64,000 bases of DNA from positions 10,912,001-10,976,000 of the forward strand of contig OW051471.1 in the NCBI GenBank assembly GCA_932521025.1, in the 5' to 3' direction. Source of the stretch: Oscheius onirici. Taxonomy: Eukaryota; Nematoda; Chromadorea; Rhabditida; Rhabditidae. Below, piece by piece: positions 45,837 to 57,700 of this stretch (the first letter of the stretch is position 1; the number at the start of each line of letters is the position of its first letter). The notes beneath the pieces are model-generated. The model did no database searches, had not been told where the DNA came from, and was given only the letters and a program-made list of their open reading frames with translations. Position numbers and translations under genes: made by a program.

Positions 45837-46655
45837 TGGTTAGAGATCTTGCCTCACAATCCTTTACGATCAAGTTTTTGGTATTTTGGTTCTTTGTTAT
45901 GATATTTCCCACCACCTTTCGAGAACTTCTCCATCAGCATCGGGGGAAGTCTATACCCAGAACTTCGGCAAACCTAAGTATACCCTGAGCCATTTTGCAG
46001 GACCATGGTAGAAGCAGAAAACTACCATACTCCCTTGTTTCTAAAAGCATTGGGCTTTGTTTGTATGAACAAGGAGTAAACTCAGAATAACTACCTTGCG
46101 CCTTTACCTAATAGCAGGAAATATTCGAATGCGATCAGAAAAAGATTCCAGGGCTTGTTCACAGTCATTTTCTACTCAAAGCATTTTAGCAACAAGGTTT
46201 GCAGAAGGGCGGGATCGAACCCGGGTCGTGTGGGTGGAGTGGCGACCCTTAGCAATACACCAAAATTTTGGGAAAAAAAATTTCTAAGTTCAAAAATGCG
46301 CGTAAACAGAACCGGACGTTTTGGAAACAGAACATTTTGGCTAACTTTTTTTTCTTCGACCAAATTTCTTGAAAATATGTTTCTAGGGGTAACTTTTTAC
46401 GCTGAATCCGATAGAATTGGTCCCAAAACCTGAAAATGCTGTTGACGCGCGCTACGCGCGATTTTATGCTAAACGCGTTTCGCACTAATGGAAGGCAAAG
46501 CCAAATCCACCCCGCGCTCCGCGCTGGGTGCTATCTAATTGGAGTCTCGTCTGAAAGACGTAAACTGCACAGCAATAAGGAACCAATTATAGCCGAGACC
46601 CAGAGGAAAAAGTAGGAATCAATCTACCCGCTTTATTTAGAAGAAGAGATATGAA
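45837..46655. other. Intergenic with a tRNA-like relic and GC palindromes
   Basis: On the minus strand near 46200-46262 a B box (GGTTCGATCCC) is seen without a closed acceptor stem. At 46445-46460 (GACGCGCGCTACGCGCG) and 46512-46528 (CCGCGCTCCGCGCTGG) short GC palindromes resemble repeats seen in nematode Helitrons, but no Helitron end (TC...CTRR with hairpin) could be fixed. Confidence 0.35.
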
Positions 46656-47554
46656 TCAGAAGAGAAAAGTCTTGGTCTTCTCCTCGTTCTGTTGGTACAG
46701 ATAGGAGATGTAGCCTTCTCGTGGGGGAGGCGACGGAAGGACTAGGAGACCTGAAAGTGACCAGATATCAATTTTAAACTTTTCGTGCATAGTTGAATAC
46801 GAAGTTAGAAACCGAGCCAGAGAGACAGCAGGGCCTCCCCCTAAACTTCTGGTCTTTGGGAATAAATCTCAATTTTCCAGCACAAGCACACATTTTCCAG
46901 CTATGTTTTGAATACAAAGTTCTAGTAAACTAAAGCTTCTCCTTTTCAACGCTAGAGTTCCGAAGAATTGAACTTGGGACCATAGTTGACTCTACCATCT
47001 CGATTCTGCGAGTTCTAGTATTTTTTGAGTTCTATAACTTTGGAGTCAATAACACGGTCTCCAAGCAGAGGTCTCAACCGCACTATTGTCCCCGTCATAG
47101 AGAATGCCACATTTCACTCGGTCACTCTTGATGATACTGACAACTTGTATTGACTACCCAATGAATTTCGGTCTCCCTTCTTTTGCTACTACCTAATACA
47201 TTTCTGTTTCCCTCCAAAATATTAAGTGAACTGGAATCCCTGTCTCTCTGTTTTGGAAGGCTGCTTGTTCACACAGAAATGACGCATTATTTTGCCTCCA
47301 ATACAATCGACCAGATTCATAGAAAAGCAAACAGCCGGACAGACATGGGAGCGCGTAGACTATTTTTGGAATCCAATATTCGCATCAAGATAGAAAGTCT
47401 TCTTACCAGGTTCTGGATCCTCAGGCATGGATCTCATTGTAGACTGTACCAAGTGTAAAATTGTGCAGAAAATAGACCCGAATCCGAGGAGAACAATAAC
47501 AGCTAGAGGCCACTCCAGTGGCGGTGAGATCGGTGACATTACGACTGTACTCAT
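46656..47554 (-). CDS. Small single-pass membrane protein (80 residues)
   Basis: Exon 1 (47407-47554) and exon 2 (46656-46750) sum to 243 nt; the intron is 656 bp with gtaaga and ttcag. The protein has a short extracellular-type N-terminus (MSTVVMSPISPPLEW), one membrane segment at residues 17-36 (AVIVLLGFGSIFCTILHLV), an acidic PEDPEPG turn, a PSPPPREGY stretch and a polar C-terminus ending TKTFLF. Size and topology resemble small regulatory subunits such as KCNE/MPS, but no diagnostic motif was recognised. Exon phase agreement across a long intron is good support for a real gene. Confidence 0.55.
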
Positions 47555-48275
47555 TCTGGAAATGTGCTCAGTGAAAAAAAGAGAATCTGAGTCGATCAAA
47601 GGAGCGAAAAGGAAGTATAGTTTTTGGCGAAAGTGGAGAAGGAAAGAGGCGCGTGCGTTTTCTATTTGTGCAGAAACCAACGAACAGGAGCCGCGCGGTG
47701 AGCGACGAGAGAAACTGACCACCGGGCGTCACTGTGCCTGCTCTGCCCGTCTGGATAGTGAGGTTGGACCGGAAGAGCCGGGAAAAAGGGGGAATTATCG
47801 TTATCCGTGTTTGTTGGAATCTCTGTCTCTCTGGCTATCATTCTATTAGACCCCTGTTTGATTTTGACAGTCTACCTCCCACTTTTCATCCTCGTTACCA
47901 GAATATTGTTTGTCCATCTTCACAAAGAAATGGAAATGTTGTGTGTGACAAATCCGAAGAACTGAAAAAGGATGATGAGGAAGGAAAAACACTGTTTGAC
48001 CACTGCCGAAGAAGTACGACGCGCGATTACTTCCTAGGTAAACATGAAACGGATGGTGACCACGGTGGAGGTACAGAAACTTTTTTGCTCGCAAATTTAC
48101 ATTTAAAGAGATCCAAATCCATATGGATATGACAAATAAAAAAAAGTTATATGTCTTTATTCTCTATAGCATTTACCTCTGGTTAACTGAACCTTTTGAG
48201 ATGGACAGTAGTCAAGCAGAATCACAGTTTCGTCGAGATCTTTTTTCGAGAGGGAGATCAAATTTGTATTTATTC
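47555..48275. other. Intergenic, no gene recognised
   Basis: Presumed promoter side of the small membrane protein and 3' side of the mucin-like gene. Only frames without support were seen. Confidence 0.4.
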
Positions 48276-51200
48276 TTAACATGCCTGTCCGATCATGCAC
48301 GAAATCGTGGGATTGGCCCTATTTTCATCCAGTAAAGCTCTTTCATCAATCCAGACACCGGCGGCGTTGCATACTAATGGCTGAGCATTAGGATTCACAG
48401 TTATTGAAGAAGCGCATTCATTTCTGATAAAGTTGCCAAAGTCACTCTGAACACGGTTATTGTATTTTGATTACAATGTAAACTTGCCGATATGTTATAT
48501 ATGTCCTGAGGGGCGAATTTGATCCAGTACATGTGATCGTCGGCTGTTTGCAGCCTGTAGTAGCATTGATAGCATAGGAAATTGAGAGAAGGCCCTGATC
48601 TAAGCCCATGTTTGGTCCCTGCTGAAGATTTTCCAAGCAGCTACTGCAGTCTGGAATGCGGTTTACGTAGCACAAAAATTGCAATTGAGTGCTCTCGGGT
48701 TTCAATTTAGTAGGAAAAAGCATGAGTCCTTTTTTCTTTGGGTTACTAAACAAAAGTCTGAAGGAAATATGGAACCAAAAAAATGTCCTCCTCGACGAGG
48801 AGGACATTTTCTCAGAATTTAAACGATAAAAAATCGATATAAATGTAGAATGTTTGGTCGAAAAATATTGAGAAAAAGGCTGTTTGAATGCGCGGTTTGA
48901 CCAATGGGTCCCGCGGGGAAGGTAATTCTTAAACTACGGTATCCCTCTTCTTTAACAGACCTTAGAAATCGCCTACATTATTCTGTTATCGCTTACTAAG
49001 AGCTGCCGGTGGTCTAGTCGTCGGTATGCAGTCAACGTCTTCTTCGGTCAACTCAATACAGTTAAACTGTGCATTGAAACCCTTTTTATCAATCCATGCA
49101 GCGTTCAGACATTATATGCTTTCATTCAATACACTCTGCGATTCTCCGCATTGATTATCCAGAATGTCAGTACCCTAAAATGTTGTGTCAAGACGTTTTA
49201 CACTGAATTTACATGGAAGATGTAAGCTCGTCGGAATGGCGACGACGCTTTGCAAATTAATTTAGGCACCAGGCAACCGTCGGCATTTCTGTCGTACTCA
49301 ATTGTGAGATTGGCTTCTAGGTATCCCTCTGGGTTACCCGGATCACTATATAGACTTTTCGTCAATGCTTGAAGACAGTTATCACAGACTAAATAGTTTT
49401 TGATTAAACAAGAGAATAAGCAACAGACCTGGAGCACTTGTAGTAGACTCAGAAGTGGGAACAGAAGTCAATTCAGTTGTTGACTCTGATGTGGATGTTG
49501 TACTCTCTGTGGTACTTTCAGTCGTCGACTCTGAAGTCGTCTCAGATGTTGTGGTTGATTCAGGCGTTGTACTCTCTGTAATACTTTCGCTGCTAATGCT
49601 TTCAGTTGTTGTTTCAGAAGTGCTTGACTCAGAAGTTGTACTTTCAGTAGTAGTTTCAGTCTCTGTAGGACTTTCTGTCGACGCTTGTGAAGTAGTACTT
49701 GTGGATTCAGTAGTTGTCTCTGATGTCGTGGAGCTCTCCGTAGTACTTTCAGTTGTGCTTTCGGAACTAGTCGACTCGATACTCTCTGTACTAGTGGACT
49801 CAGTAGTTGTCTCCGATGTGGTGGATTCAGTCGTTGTACTCTCTGTAGTGCTTTCAGTTGATGTTTCAAAAGTGATCGACTCAGAAGTTGTACTTTCAGG
49901 GTAGTAGTTTCTGACGTGCTGTTTCCCTGTAGTATTTTCTGTCGTTGTTTCGGTAGTCGATTCTGTAGCTGATGTGGTAGACTCAGGAGTTGTACTCTTC
50001 GTACTAGTGGATTCAGTGGTGGATTCTGTTGTGGTGGAGCTCTCTGTGGTGCTTTCAGTTGTGCTTTCGGAACTCGTCTCTGGTGTGCTTTCCGTTGTAG
50101 TATCAGATGTGGTAGACTCTGCCGTTGTACTCTATGTAGTACTTTCAGTACTGGTTTCTGTGGTCTCCGCGGAAGTAGTCAACTCAGACGTGCTCTCTGT
50201 GCTGCTCGGTTCAGAAGTTGTCTCTGACGTGCTAGATTCTGACGTTGTACTTCCAGTAGTAGTTTCAGTGCTCTCAGTAGGTGAGGTTGTACTTTCCGTG
50301 GTACTTTCTGTAGTTGTTTCGGATGTGCTGGAGCTCTCCGTAGTGCTTTCAGTTGTGCTTTCTGTAGTAATCGACTCGAAAGTTGTGCTCTCTGTGCTAG
50401 TGGACTCAGAAGTTGTCTCTGATGTGATTGATTCAGTGGTACTTTCAGTTGTTCTTTCAGAAGAAGTCTCTGTTGTGCTTTCCGTTGTAGCTTCAGCTGT
50501 GGTCGATTCTGACGTGGTACTATCTGTAGTACTTTCAGTATTGGACTCGGAGATCATCTCGGAAGTAGTGGATTCAAAAGTTGTGCTATCTGTGCTGCTC
50601 GGCTCAGACGTTGTCTCAGACGTTGTACTTTCTGTGGTGGTTTCAGTGGCGGTTTCAGTCGTCGCTGATTCGGAAGTGGTGATCTCAGTAGATGTGGTTG
50701 TACTGTCTGTTGTACTCACACTTGTTGTACTTTCCGTGGTACTCTCAGTAGTCAACTCTGAAGTTGTGCTCTCACTCGAGGTCGGTGAAGTGGTACTTTC
50801 TGAAGTTGTACTCTCTGTTGTAGATTTCATAATAGATGTTGTGGATTCACTTGTTGTCGACTCTGGTGTTGTTTCAGAAGTAGTAGACTCCGTATTTTCA
50901 GTTGAACTACCAGATGTAGTTGATTCCGTTCTCGCTGATGTAGACGACTCTGTTGTGCGCTCAGAGCTTGTACTATCTGTACTGTCGAAAGTCGCCGAAG
51001 TTGTTTCAGACGTTACATCATCATCTTCACATGTCGTCCCTTCACTAGCAGTGCCAGACGTTGTGGATTCCGTAGATTCAAAAGTTGTACTCTCTGTGGA
51101 CTCTGTCGTTCCAGACGTACTTGATTCAGTTGTTCCACTGGTCGTACTATCCGTACGTACTAAACTTGTGGTTTCAAACGATGATTCCTCATCTTCACAA

Positions 51201-51444
51201 GTTGTCCCTTCACTAATAGTGCCAGATGTTATAGATTCCGTAGATCCCGTTGTTTCCGACGAGCTAGACTCTGTACTTCCAGAAGTTACCGAACTTGTGG
51301 TTTCACTTCGTGATTACGGCAACTAAATTTTCTCTCATTTTTGTGTTTTCATCACTTACCGATTTCATCGATCTTTCCACACTCTTACTTCACTCCGGCC
51401 GCGAGATTGAGCGTCAAGAGGGAAAAGACGAGAAGAAGTTTCAT
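48276..51444 (-). pseudogene. Mucin-like Ser/Thr-rich protein with two DUF281-like domains, broken
   Basis: Start at 51444 gives the signal peptide MKLLLVFSLLTLNLAAGV; an intron of about 80 bp leads in phase to a Ser/Thr/Glu repeat region of some 600 codons (units like STTESTTSE; about 51310-49440). Two copies of a cysteine-rich C-terminal domain follow. One begins VCDNCLQAL with YDRNADGCLVPKLIC (49400-49040); the other contains CSSCLENL and TTGCKQPTITC and ends ISCMIGQAC (48690-48276). The pattern C-x2-C...GC-x6-C is that of nematode DUF281 domains. Breaks are a stop (TAG) in the repeat region at 50132-50134, a 2-nt frame change near 49896, and TAA within the first DUF281 copy near 49113. 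All could be errors in a repetitive region, but together they favour a pseudogene. Intact relatives would be secreted or cuticle/gut-surface glycoproteins. Confidence 0.65.
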
Positions 51445-51690
51445 TCCTAAAAACTTTTGAAGTTTCTACAGAAGATAGTTTTGAGGGAGAATAGATGAAG
51501 ACAACCAATTTTCTGATCTTTATTGAAAACTTTTTGAAGCGAAGAATACCAGAGTGAGATAATGAACCACGGAAAATGTACCCCTCATTTGTATTCTGTC
51601 TGGATGAAAACTCTTTCAAATGTGGATGAATTGCTTTTTAGATGTTCCTTTGAAAAAGTGACCAAAGTTTTTATTCAACCGCAATGGAAA

Positions 51691-51952
51691 CTAAGAAGAA
51701 GTTCCAGAAAAGTGTTCAGGGGTACTTGGCTCGCCGCCTACAGAACGTCTTTTCTTTCTAGAGTCATCAAAACGCTTCAGACAAGACTTCTCGCAATAGT
51801 AATCCGAGTAATCACAGTGACCGAGACAATGCCGGCCTTCTTTTGCTGGAATTGTTCAATTACTGCCGGAATTTTCTGAAATTCTTACAGCAATCCAGTG
51901 TCCCGGCGACCAAAGTTAACGCCAGGAGAAAAAACAGCAGAGGAAGCTTCAT
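51691..51952 (-). CDS. Small secreted cysteine-rich peptide (72 residues)
   Basis: Exon 1 (51889-51952) encodes a strong signal peptide (MKLPLLFFLLALTLVAG) and exon 2 (51691-51845) the mature region; the 43-bp intron has gtaaga and attccag and the phases agree. Cysteines are at residues 21, 28, 32, 39 and 43, giving C-x6-C-x3-C-x6-C-x3-C, and a basic KKRR follows at 52-55, a possible processing site, before a Ser/Thr-rich tail. The paired C-x3-C motifs recall helical-hairpin peptides, but the family is not recognised. The first cysteine is unpaired, so either the fold uses four or the peptide dimerises. Confidence 0.6.
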
Positions 51953-52230
51953 GGTAAGGAATAGCTTCAAGTTTGATGGAAACTGTTGGGAGGAAAAAAC
52001 TAGACGCAAAATGATAGATTCATTGAAATTTCTCGAGACTGAAGAATACGACGGAGATGATGAGCCCGATGAACAATAGAAAACTTTTTTTTCGAAAGTT
52101 CCTTGAGAGAATCGCGGTGGAAACGGTCGAGACAGACAGATAATCACAGTGCATTTTGAGCAAAAGACTTGGCGTCGAGAAAAAGCTGGATTCAAAAATC
52201 ATCTGCGAAAGAGTTTAGATTGACTTCGTG

Positions 52231-52305
52231 CGTGAAATCACTGCTTGATGTCCCGACCAGAGAGTTTTGAACTCTCTGGTCGGGACATCAAGCAGTGATT
52301 TCACG
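52231..52305. repeat. Perfect 36-bp hairpin with a 3-nt loop
   Basis: Left arm 52231-52266 (starting CGTGAAATCACTGCTTGATG) is exactly complementary to the right arm 52270-52305; the loop is TTG. No target duplication is visible. Confidence 0.95.
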
Positions 52306-52359
52306 AGTTATCTTCATTCAAACATCTACCCCGAGTGGACAAGATGGCCGACAAGTGCT

Positions 52360-52597
52360 GCTACGCTGAAGAGCTGGAGGCTACAGAACTGGCTACATGG
52401 GAGGCACCTCGAACAGCAACTACAAGAGGGAAGAATATGCCTCGGAGAAGGAAGACTTCGGAGCAGCCAAGACGAACCAGGTTCCTGCTGCCCTCTCCCT
52501 GCCAACAACCCGCCCGGAGTCTTCAAGCTTCGCACCGATCAGTCCTGCTGTCTTGGACCAAATTGAAAAAAGGTCTTATGGAGAAAAACGTTTGTAA
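52360..52597 (+). CDS. Possible exon of an unrecognised protein
   Basis: After a possible acceptor (gctgaag) the frame reads GGYRTGYMGGTSNSNYKREE, then EKEDFGAAKTNQ and a C-terminal LDQIEKRSYGEKRL with stop near 52595. The composition looks protein-like and the sequence is GC-rich relative to the flanks. No upstream exon was found, so it may be a fragment or processed relic. Confidence 0.25.
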
Positions 52598-52781
52598 TCA
52601 ACTCGTGATTTAGGCGACTCTTCTACAGGACGCAATGCTCATCAAAGCTCCTCCCTTCCAAGTTTTCTATTCCAGCCGGCACATGAATTAAATTCTCAGT
52701 ACAAGTTTCACCTGCTCAATTACTATATTGGAATGGACTCGAGCGAGACGTTTAAGGGCGAACATAACAAGAAGAGAAATA

Positions 52782-54155
52782 ATGGCCTACTTTTATGACA
52801 ACATTTTTAATCATCTGTTCCCCTATCCTCCCGGCGTCTTCTTACATAACATTGCAATAAACTTAATCATTATTTACCTGCTCGGCACCCGGCAGGCAAA
52901 TTTGAACAACTTTCAAAAATCCATTATATCACTGTGCAGCTTCAATGTTTTTATGTTATTGTTGTACCACATCACTGAACAGAGGGAAGGTTTTTTCTGT
53001 CTCTCTGTCTAAACCTCGATATTCAGCTTTTTGATCTGACCATTCTAATACCTCAGCGATTCATCCAATGGCTAATTTTTATCAGTTTTTTTTCGAGGAA
53101 TGGCCAACAGTATTTTTATCACGGCCTATTCAATCTATTGGAAGAATCTTATTACCCGGTATTGAGATACTTTGTGTAAACATACCGTAAAAGTTCTAAT
53201 AGAAGCCTACCCCCCCCCCCCCCCCTACGTAAGATACGCAATTACGTACTCCCATTTTTTAAGGTCAAGACGTCATTTTCTGACTTTATGATGTTCTACA
53301 AAGTGTAAGCCCCTGACGTCCTCTACCACTTTGCAGAACACCAAAAAGCTGAAAAATGACGTCTTGATCCCAAAAAAAAACGTGAGTACGTAATTGCGTA
53401 TCTTACATAAAGGGGGGGGGAGGGGCTTCTATTAGAGCTTTTACGGTATTCGTACTTCTAGAAAGAAGAAAATTGACCGGTTACTCTACATTCTACTGAT
53501 TGGATCCCAACTTCCCTCGTATTTATATTTTTTCTTCTACAAATGGAAAGCGCTGGTCAGCGCTGAAACTCCACCGTGGGTAACAGAAGTGAGAAATTTT
53601 TATGTGAGTTAGATGAGACCGATCGAGAAAGCAAAAACCTGTTTTAGATCGCACGTAAATTCTGGATGTCGGACATACTGAGCTTCGTAATAACAACTAT
53701 TTACATTTCGATCAACCTTTACTGCTACTTAACAATCAGCAGAGCGGACATGAAGGACCGCTCGCCAATTGTCCGTAAAGGCATCAAGAAAATGTCGACT
53801 GGCCTTTTTTTGAAGGTGCTATATAAATTTTTACACTGTAGTTTCTACTTAAGATGATCTTAATAACCATGGCCTCACTCGGCAACAACTATATTACTAT
53901 TGATAATTGGATTAGAGATTACGACCCTGATTTCTATGACGACGTCTACCGTCCTAATTTTGGAGACAAAATAGACAGGGTAGCTTGTTAAACTTTTATT
54001 TAGTCATTGCTTTTTCAGTTTTTTAGCGAGGTTCTCAATAATACCGAAATTGCAACTTCTCTTCTCACGTGGTGGAGTATTTCAGGACTGTTGAAGAGGC
54101 AGCGAAGAAAATCGACGAAAGTGATCTCAATCGTAGTGGAAAATTCGTCTGGATA
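52782..54155 (+). CDS. Serpentine-receptor-like multi-pass membrane protein
   Basis: Start at 52782 (MAYFYDNIFNHLF) leads into two membrane segments (FLHNIAINLIIIYLLG and IISLCSFNVFMLLLYH). Later exons give FIQWLIFISFF, LLYILLIGSQLPSYLYFFF (about 53490), ILSFVITTIYISINLYCYL (about 53685) and STGLFLKMILITMASLG (about 53795-53900), with a final exon ending at 54153-54155 (KVISIVVENSSG). The number and spacing of hydrophobic segments suit a nematode 7TM chemoreceptor, but no subfamily signature was recognised. The third intron contains a MITE (53183-53451), and the splice sites around it are weak, so the gene may be damaged. Confidence 0.45.
53183..53451. mobile_element. Palindromic MITE with CCGTAAAAG ends
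   Basis: Ends ACCGTAAAAGTTCTAATAG and CTATTAGAGCTTTTACGGT are inverted, and long inner parts also pair (AAGATACGCAATTACGTACT against AGTACGTAATTGCGTATCTT). Long C and G tracts sit at mirror positions. Flanked by TA, suggesting a Tc1/mariner or pogo relation. Confidence 0.7.
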
Positions 54156-54601
54156 AGATCTTTTGACAAGTTTTTTTCTCTGATTTCGTCTTCCGGCTCG
54201 GTTGATTATGTTTGACTGTCCCCAAATCTATCTCTCTTCGAAGAAGTTTTCTTTCTCAAATGTCCCCCTTGGGGATGGGCCGACCCCGACTGATGTGCAG
54301 TTTCGGGACGACCCTTGAGACGGTGCTGGCAAGCCAACAGCCGTCTCAGGCGTCAAAAATCGGTCTAACCTTGTACGACGCAATAGCGACGTATATCGAA
54401 GGTTAATTCGATAAGAACGATTACTACAAATTGATCATAGCGATAAACGCCATGAAGCGATGAGGAAGGGCCACAGTCGAGCTCTATATGGGATGAGGTG
54501 CGATGAGAACGAATGGGTGAGATTAGGCTACAGGACGGACAGAGACGCAGAGACAGAGATGGTAGTGAACTTGAATTGTCCCGGACTCGCTTTTCCTTTT
54601 A
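54156..54601. other. Intergenic with degenerate protein-like pieces
   Basis: The plus strand near 54350-54540 shows pieces such as YDAIATYIEG and EWVRLGYRTDRD broken by stops, consistent with a relic of unknown origin. Nothing firm. Confidence 0.3.
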
Positions 54602-54712
54602 TTTTAAACTTAAACTGCTCACAAAAATCAGGAAGACGTTTTAAACTTAAACTGCTCACAAAAATCAGGAAGACGTTTTAAACTTAAACTGCTCACAAAA
54701 ATCAGGAAGACG
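54602..54712. repeat. Tandem repeat, 37 bp x 3
   Basis: Three identical units (TTTTAAACTTAAACTGCTCA...GAAGACG) at 54602-54638, 54639-54675 and 54676-54712. Confidence 0.95.
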
Positions 54713-54776
54713 GAATCACCTGTGGGCAAAAAACAGAAACTCAAAAAACAGGAAACCAAAAAATATGTTTTTTTTA

Positions 54777-57700
54777 TCACGTTGTGGCAACTCGAGACTT
54801 TCTAACTTTCGGAGCGCCATCTTCCGTTCGATTCCACTGTGTATGCAGCTCTCTGAAGTAGATCTGCCCTACGTCAGTAGTCTCATCCGATTTGGCACTT
54901 CCACACAGTGTCGTCCTCACTAGATTCTTCAGATATTCATTATAGAAGACGGTTCCAGCTACGGCTAACGGTCCATTTCTTAGATCCCATTGATTTTTGA
55001 GTTGAAAAAAATCTTACATTGCTATGCAGAGATTGAAAACTTGGTCCATAATCTGGGCATTTTCCTCCCCCAGGTATTCAATGGCAATAGAAGTTTTTGC
55101 CGCCATATAACTCAACAGGCCCGTGGAATTGATCACTCCGCAGGTGATGATTGCATTTCTGATCAACTGAAATTAAAATCTCTGTATCGGACTTCATAGA
55201 CAGATGATTTTCTCTGATCCTACCCTGCTCGACCACAAATTCTCTGCCAACTGGAACCGAAGACTGAGGGTATAAGTTATGAAACACTTTCTCCCAATTT
55301 TAGACAGCTCCTTTTCCAGTTCTTTTGCCTTCCAGACGAGGTGAAAGAAGAGCTGAAATGGGAGGAATTTCATGAGATTCAAAAGTATCCGAACCAGTGC
55401 CCCGATGGCGCCAAGAATACAGATCGGAGTAGAGAGAACGTTCCAGCTCAGGACATCTGAAATTTTGGGGGAATTCAAAAGAAGTTCCTGGTGCTTCAAA
55501 ACATCTGTTGAACATAATAAGATTTTGTTGTGCGTCTCGATGTTTTGTACTTGTGCCTAGCTTGTGTTCTGAATGCTAATTAAAACTGTTGGGTAATGTT
55601 CACGATTCTTTCAAAAGCTTCTACAAAATTTAATGTCAGAAAGATCATTGTAGCTCGTGTCAAATCTTCACTCTGTCCATAGCGCGTGCCCAATCTTCAC
55701 CTTACATAGTGACGAGAAATTGCGTACGCGTGAACAAGTCAAATTATTCGAATTCTACTGTATTTTTCGTACGCAACTTTGCGTAACGACAACTACGCAA
55801 GGTGAAAATTTTAGCAACAGCTATAGTCTTTTCAAAATGTAGAGAGAATAACTTGAATTGGCCCGCGCTTTCTTCATAGAGAACTTTTTTCAAATCAATT
55901 TGGCGGAAATTTAGCTGCGTAGACGATACAGCATGTAAATATTGGATACCGTATTTCTTCTAATATAAGCACAGTGCTTCTATTTTTCAACCTCCTCATT
56001 TTGGGATGCTTATATTTTTTTCGATGTAATATGAGAACAAATTTTATTCGAAAAAAATAACAAAAACGACAAAACTACTGTTAAAAATCAATCGAAATAT
56101 CACTATTATTGCCCTCTTCCTCTATTTCGACGTTCTCAAGAAGAGAGGCAACGTCCACTATACGCTGCTCTTCACGGGCATTCCTGAGGAGGTCGCCACC
56201 TTCGGCAGCAGGTGAGTCGGGAAGGAAAAAAGATGCAGTCATTTTCGGAGCCATCGGTAGCGATTGAAAGTGCGCCAGACTTGAACGATTCTTGAATCAG
56301 CTCCACCGGCAATGTCTTCCAAGCTTGCTCAATCCAGTCAAGATATACTTCCATCGGCGGTGCAGCTGGATTTCCACCCTTGGTCAGCTTTTTCTCTCCG
56401 TAAATCATCAAATTTTCGTATTGCTGCCAAATTCGAACCTTGAAAGGCGCATTCCAAGCAACATCTGGAGCCTAAAAGTTTGTATTTGAAGAAACTTGAA
56501 GTTAATACCTGCATCTTTCCTGTACAACCTCCAGGAATGACTGCTGTATGAATTTTCAGCTCTTGAAGCTTCTTCTTAGTACTCGCACTGATATGGCTTC
56601 GATTAGAATCCTAAACTAGCAGTCGGTTCCCAAAAAGAGAGGTTCCAAGAAAAAAGAGCGGTTCTCTCATTTTGGAGACGTAAGGACGAAGTCTACCATT
56701 TTTTCTAGATACTCCGCTGGTTCTTTTTGACATGTAGTGGTAGGCCTTCGATTTGAAAGCTTGTGACAAGCCATAAATTTGTCGAGCCATCCCTTAGAAG
56801 CCTGAAGCATAATTCGGTATGAAAAAGAATACTACTGACTTTAAAATCGGGCATCATCGAGCTTCTGAGAGCTTTTTCCTGTAACATTCGTCGGCTGATT
56901 TGATATTTCTGTCTTCGCTGTTGTTGAAACCACTCCAGAGCATCGTCATCTAGGAAATTATTTTTGATTGGCCTTCCTCTACCGTCAAACCGTTTCATTT
57001 CCTTGCTTTTGAAGCTAAATAAAATAAAGAAATCAACGAGAAATGTCACCTCAGCATTTTGTTTTTCTGATGCATACAGTTGATGACCTGTCGTCTATTC
57101 ACCCGGAATTTGCAAGAGGCGGATGCATTGTCGTGAGAAGAGGCGAATTTGACCACTTGCTCCATGAAATCCATTGTGTAACATCGTCTTTTTGCAGCTG
57201 GCGCTTCTTCAACTCCCAGAGAAGCTACCTTCTTCCGAATCCGAAATTCTCGAAGCTGAAAAATGTTTGAGAACGAGAAATAAAAGAAGAAATAAAAAGA
57301 AACATGAAGAAAAACAAAGGAGAAATGAACGAAAACGTTTTCGAAATCAAAAAAAACTTGAAAAAACCGCGCATTTTGGGGTGCTTATATTAGAGCAGTG
57401 CTTGTATTTTTTCAAAGCACCCGTTTTGGGGTGCTTATAATAGAGCAGTGCTTCTAGTAGAGCAGTGCTTATATTAGAAGAAATACGGTATATACTCAGC
57501 CAACCAAAAATAGCGGGCCAATTCAAATTATGCTCTCTATATTTTTCACAGACTATTGACGAAAAATTGCGTACGCAAGCCATTTTGTTCTAATTTTCAC
57601 TGCATTTTTAGTACGCGACTTTGTGTAACGAAAAGAACGCAAGAGGAAGATTAAAACTAGTCAAACAACCAGCCACATCACTGTAAGTTTTCAATGTGTG

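Noticed and set aside
46440-46530. Helitron terminus
   Set aside because: GC palindromes are present but neither a TC start nor a CTRR end with the proper hairpin could be placed.
49974-51326. A 450-codon open frame on the plus strand, rich in Val/Ser/Leu
   Set aside because: It is the exact antisense of the Ser/Thr/Glu repeat on the minus strand; the codon pattern of the repeat keeps the opposite strand open.
53210-53420. G-quadruplex or telomere-like function of the long C and G tracts
   Set aside because: They sit at mirror positions in a MITE and are best explained as paired arm sequence.
54602-54712. CRISPR-like array
   Set aside because: Three identical units directly abut each other without spacers; it is a simple tandem repeat in a eukaryotic genome.
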